9,291 nt of DNA, from assembly GCA_938023775.1 (NCBI GenBank), contig CALJDB010000242.1, positions 1 to 9,291 of the forward strand, given 5' to 3'. The notes beneath the pieces were generated by a model. It had not been told where the DNA came from. It searched no databases and was given only the letters and a program-made list of their open reading frames with translations. The stretch's first letter is position 1; every line of letters begins with the position of its first letter. This document shows positions 7,418 through 9,291 of the stretch, piece by piece. Origin of the DNA: an uncultured Clostridia bacterium (lineage in GTDB: Bacteria; Bacillota; Clostridia; Oscillospirales; Oscillospiraceae). The translations under genes were made by a program, and so were the position numbers.

Positions 7418-8250
7418 CGTCCGTCCACCTCCGCCTTGCGCCGCCTGCCCTCGTCGAGCAGCCGGATGAGCTCCGGCCGGTCGTCCGCGGCGATCGCGGC
7501 GCGGTATTCCGAGAGGCTCTGCATCAGATGGTCGAGCTCCGCGAGCAGGTAGTCGCGGTTTTCGAGAAAAAGCTCCGACCACATGTTCGGCTCCAGCCAC
7601 GCAACGCGCGTGAGGTCCTTGTAGCTCCCGGCGGAAAAGCCCTTGTGCGCATCGGCTGCCGGGCTTTTGATATAGGCGTTGGAGACGATGTGGGCGAGCT
7701 GGGAGGTGAAGGCGATCATCGCGTCATGCTCCTCCGCCGTCGTGACGGAAAAGCGCCCGAAGCCCGCCGGGGCGAGCAGGGTCTTTACGCGGTCTAAAAG
7801 CGCGATATCGTCCCGGTCGGGCGGAACGAGCACCATCGGCGCGCCGTGGTAGAGGTTCGCGCGGGAATATTTGAAGCCGGAATTGTGCGTGCCCGCCATG
7901 GGATGGCCGCCGACAAAGGTGACGCCGTGCTCCGCCGCGATGGGGAAGCAGGCGGCGCAGACGACGCGCTTTGTGCCGCAGCAGTCGACGACAACGGGCT
8001 TTTGCCCGATATGCGCCGCCGCTCCGCGGAAATATTCGATGGAGGCGGCGGGGTAAGCGGAGAGCAATATGAGGTCGCAGTCCGCGAGCGCTTCCGCCGT
8101 CAGCTCGCCGTTTATCGCGCCGCTCAGCGCGGCGAAGTCCAGCGTGCTGCGGTCAATGTCGTGGGCGAGCACCCGCCAGCCTTTTTCACGGTAAGCCTTG
8201 GCGAAGGAGCCGCCGATCAGCCCAAGGCCGACAATGCCGACGGTGCTCAC
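7414..8250 (-). CDS. tyrA: Prephenate dehydrogenase, short form without ACT domain
   Basis: Oxidatively decarboxylates prephenate to 4-hydroxyphenylpyruvate. Residues 1 to about 165 are a Rossmann domain with GLGLIGGS (8-15). D31 at the end of the second strand favours NAD+ over NADP+. Catalytic landmarks are GGHPMAG with H116 (114-120), TSQLAH with H187 (182-187) and KDLTRVA with R215 (211-217), the arginine expected to hold the substrate carboxylate. Residues about 166-278 are the all-helical dimerisation domain. The protein ends there, so the C-terminal ACT domain of longer Bacillus-type TyrA proteins is absent. The start is GTG, the only non-ATG start in the operon. It overlaps the aroF stop as GTGA, with GGGAGGT six bases upstream. 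Arogenate as substrate cannot be excluded from sequence. Confidence 0.95.
   Translation of the reverse strand: MSTVGIVGLGLIGGSFAKAYREKGWRVLAHDIDRSTLDFAALSGAINGELTAEALADCDLILLSAYPAASIEYFRGAAAHIGQKPVVVDCCGTKRVVCAACFPIAAEHGVTFVGGHPMAGTHNSGFKYSRANLYHGAPMVLVPPDRDDIALLDRVKTLLAPAGFGRFSVTTAEEHDAMIAFTSQLAHIVSNAYIKSPAADAHKGFSAGSYKDLTRVAWLEPNMWSELFLENRDYLLAELDHLMQSLSEYRAAIAADDRPELIRLLDEGRRRKAEVDGR
7427..7432 (-). promoter_or_regulatory. Ribosome binding site deciding the aroB start
   Basis: GGAGGT on the minus strand, nine bases before the ATG at 7417. It selects this start over the open upstream frame that reaches 7600. It lies inside the 3' end of tyrA. Confidence 0.85.
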
Positions 8251-9248
8251 GCGAGCACCTCCCGCACGGCGCCGACGCGCTTCGCGAGCGCCTCGTATTC
8301 CTCCGGGCGCAGGCTCTGTGCGCCGTCGCAGAGGGCGTGGATCGGGTCGTTATGCACCTCGATGATGAGCCCGTCCGCACCCGCGGCGGTCGCCGCGAGC
8401 GCCATCGGCGGCACGAGGCGGGCGATGCCGGTCGCGTGGCTGGGATCCACGATGACGGGCAGGTGGGTCAGCTCGTGCAGCATGGGCACGACCGCGAGGT
8501 CCAGCGTGTTGCGCGTGTAGTCGTCAAAGGTGCGGATGCCGCGCTCGCAGAGGATGACCTGCTCGTTGCCGCCCGCCATGATGTATTCGGCGCTCATCAG
8601 AAGCTCCTTGAGCGTGCTGGCGAGTCCGCGTTTGAGCAAGATGGGCTTGGGCTGGCGCCCCAGCTCCTTCAGAAGGTCGAAGTTCTGCATATTCCGCGCA
8701 CCGACCTGAATGAGGTCCACGTCCTCGAAAAGCGGAAGATGCTCCACGCCCATGATCTCCGTGACGATGGGCAGTCCGGTCTCCTGCCGGGCGATCTTGA
8801 GCAGCTCCAGCCCCTGCGCCTTCAGCCCCTGAAAGTCGTAGGGCGAGGTGCGCGGCTTGAACGCGCCGCCGCGGAGCAGCTTTGCGCCCGCCGCCTTTAC
8901 CGCCCGCGCAATGCCGACGATCTGCTCCTCGCTCTCCACGGAGCAGGGACCCGCGATCATGGCGAAGTGCCCGCCGCCGACCGGCACGCCGCTGACGTCC
9001 ACGACCGTGTCGTCCGGGTGGAACTTGCGGTTGCAGCACTTGAACGGCTCCGTCACGCGCGTCACGGAGTCCACGATGCCGAGACTGCCGATGAGGTCCA
9101 TATCCACGCGTGTCGTGTCGCCCACGAGACCGAGAACGGTCTGATACATTCCCTCGGAAATGTGGATATTGAGCCCCTGACCCTTCAGCCAGTCGATGAG
9201 CTGGTCGCGCTTGTCCTGCGTGACGCCGTGCTTTAATACAACGATCAT
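8247..9248 (-). CDS. aroF: DAHP synthase, type I-beta with N-terminal ferredoxin-like regulatory domain
   Basis: Entry enzyme: condenses PEP and erythrose-4-phosphate to 3-deoxy-D-arabino-heptulosonate 7-phosphate. The 333 residues match the Thermotoga/Bacillus-like I-beta class. Residues 1 to about 68 form the ferredoxin-like domain, which in the Thermotoga maritima enzyme mediates inhibition by Tyr and Phe. The barrel follows, with AGPCSVES (99-106), [14 protein letters not shown] (124-137), LKRG (205-208), CERG (234-237), DPSHATG (268-274) and IIEVH (295-299). The metal ligands C102, H271, E297 and D308 are all present, as are the PEP-binding arginine and lysine residues (R126, K131, K206, R236). 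It is the first gene of the operon; AAGGAG lies nine bases before the ATG, and a T-rich terminator-like sequence lies just further upstream. Confidence 0.97.
   Translation of the reverse strand: MIVVLKHGVTQDKRDQLIDWLKGQGLNIHISEGMYQTVLGLVGDTTRVDMDLIGSLGIVDSVTRVTEPFKCCNRKFHPDDTVVDVSGVPVGGGHFAMIAGPCSVESEEQIVGIARAVKAAGAKLLRGGAFKPRTSPYDFQGLKAQGLELLKIARQETGLPIVTEIMGVEHLPLFEDVDLIQVGARNMQNFDLLKELGRQPKPILLKRGLASTLKELLMSAEYIMAGGNEQVILCERGIRTFDDYTRNTLDLAVVPMLHELTHLPVIVDPSHATGIARLVPPMALAATAAGADGLIIEVHNDPIHALCDGAQSLRPEEYEALAKRVGAVREVLA
8257..8263 (-). promoter_or_regulatory. Ribosome binding site deciding the GTG start of tyrA
   Basis: GGGAGGT on the minus strand, six bases before GTG at 8250. It supports GTG as the true start, because translation from it gives the Rossmann strand STVGIVGLG at once and no closer ATG exists. 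It lies inside the 3' end of aroF. Confidence 0.85.
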
Positions 9249-9257
9249 AATTATAGT

Positions 9258-9263
9258 CTCCTT
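9258..9263 (-). promoter_or_regulatory. Ribosome binding site of aroF
   Basis: AAGGAG on the minus strand, nine bases before the aroF ATG. It is the only binding site in the operon that is not inside another gene, so it lies in the untranslated leader. The sequence between it and the ATG contains TATAAT, discussed separately and not taken as a promoter. Confidence 0.85.
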
Positions 9264-9274
9264 GCCTTCGGCGG

Positions 9275-9291
9275 AAAATAAAAAATGCGGC
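9275..9291 (-). terminator. Possible 3' half of an intrinsic terminator in the aroF leader
   Basis: Reading the minus strand from the window edge gives GCCGCA, then six T, an A and four T. A GC-rich arm running straight into a T-run is the usual 3' end of a Rho-independent terminator. The matching 5' arm (expected to contain something like TGCGGC) would lie outside the window, so the hairpin itself is not seen. The T-run ends about 27 bases before the aroF ATG, leaving no room for a separate promoter that could transcribe the aroF binding site. Confidence 0.45.

Noticed and set aside
7418..7600. An upstream extension of aroB giving a 413-residue protein
   Set aside because: The extra 61 residues overlap tyrA out of frame and are low-complexity Arg/Gly/Ala. 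The ATG at 7417 has a good ribosome binding site and the standard ATGA overlap.
9250..9255. A perfect TATAAT on the minus strand just before the aroF ATG, as a possible -10 promoter element
   Set aside because: It lies between the ribosome binding site and the start codon, so a transcript from it would begin inside aroF without a ribosome binding site. The hexamer 17 bases upstream (TTTTCC) is a poor -35. It is best explained as an AT-rich spacer.
1..9291. Mobile elements, tRNA or rRNA genes, CRISPR arrays, phage or defence genes, or a previously undescribed system
   Set aside because: I looked for repeats, inverted repeat ends, foreign composition and unassigned genes and found none. All nine genes belong to known aromatic amino acid biosynthesis families and the sequence between them is a few bases at most.

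Overview
The window is one nine-gene operon, all on the minus strand and transcribed from the right edge (position 9248) to the left (position 29). It encodes the whole shikimate pathway plus both dedicated branches to phenylalanine and tyrosine. Every gene is intact and nearly every base is coding. I see no mobile element, RNA gene, CRISPR array or broken gene.

Layout in transcription order: aroF (DAHP synthase, 9248-8247), tyrA (prephenate dehydrogenase, GTG start, 8250-7414), aroB (3-dehydroquinate synthase, 7417-6359), aroA (EPSP synthase, 6362-5103), aroC (chorismate synthase, 5106-4036), pheA (chorismate mutase/prephenate dehydratase/ACT, 4029-2887), a fused aroE-aroK (shikimate dehydrogenase + shikimate kinase, 2885-1659), aroQ (type II dehydroquinase, 1662-1216) and a PLP aminotransferase (1219-29). 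Six of the eight junctions are 4-base start/stop overlaps (ATGA, or GTGA at tyrA). The other two are gaps of 1 and 6 bases. Almost every gene has a strong GGAGG-type Shine-Dalgarno lying inside the preceding gene.

How the genes work together: AroF condenses PEP and erythrose-4-phosphate. AroB, AroQ, AroE, AroK, AroA and AroC then carry the product to chorismate. The chorismate mutase domain of PheA makes prephenate, which goes to phenylpyruvate (PheA) or 4-hydroxyphenylpyruvate (TyrA). The last gene is placed to do the final transamination. Nine polypeptides carry eleven activities. No tryptophan-branch gene is present.

Feedback modules visible in the sequence are an N-terminal ferredoxin-like domain on AroF and a C-terminal ACT domain with the ESRP motif on PheA. 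TyrA has no ACT domain. At the extreme right edge, just before aroF, the minus strand reads GCCGCA followed by T6-A-T4. This looks like the end of an intrinsic terminator only about 30 bases before the aroF start, which suggests attenuation-type control of the operon; the rest of the leader is outside the window.

Organism: the DNA is GC-rich (clearly above 60% by eye), with strong AAGGAGG-type ribosome binding sites and clostridial-looking protein variants (AroE with SRSG..NYENL, AroC with GQSH, AroA with ESGSTLRF, short TyrA). This suggests a high-GC member of the Clostridia, for example an Oscillospiraceae-like gut bacterium. That placement is inference.
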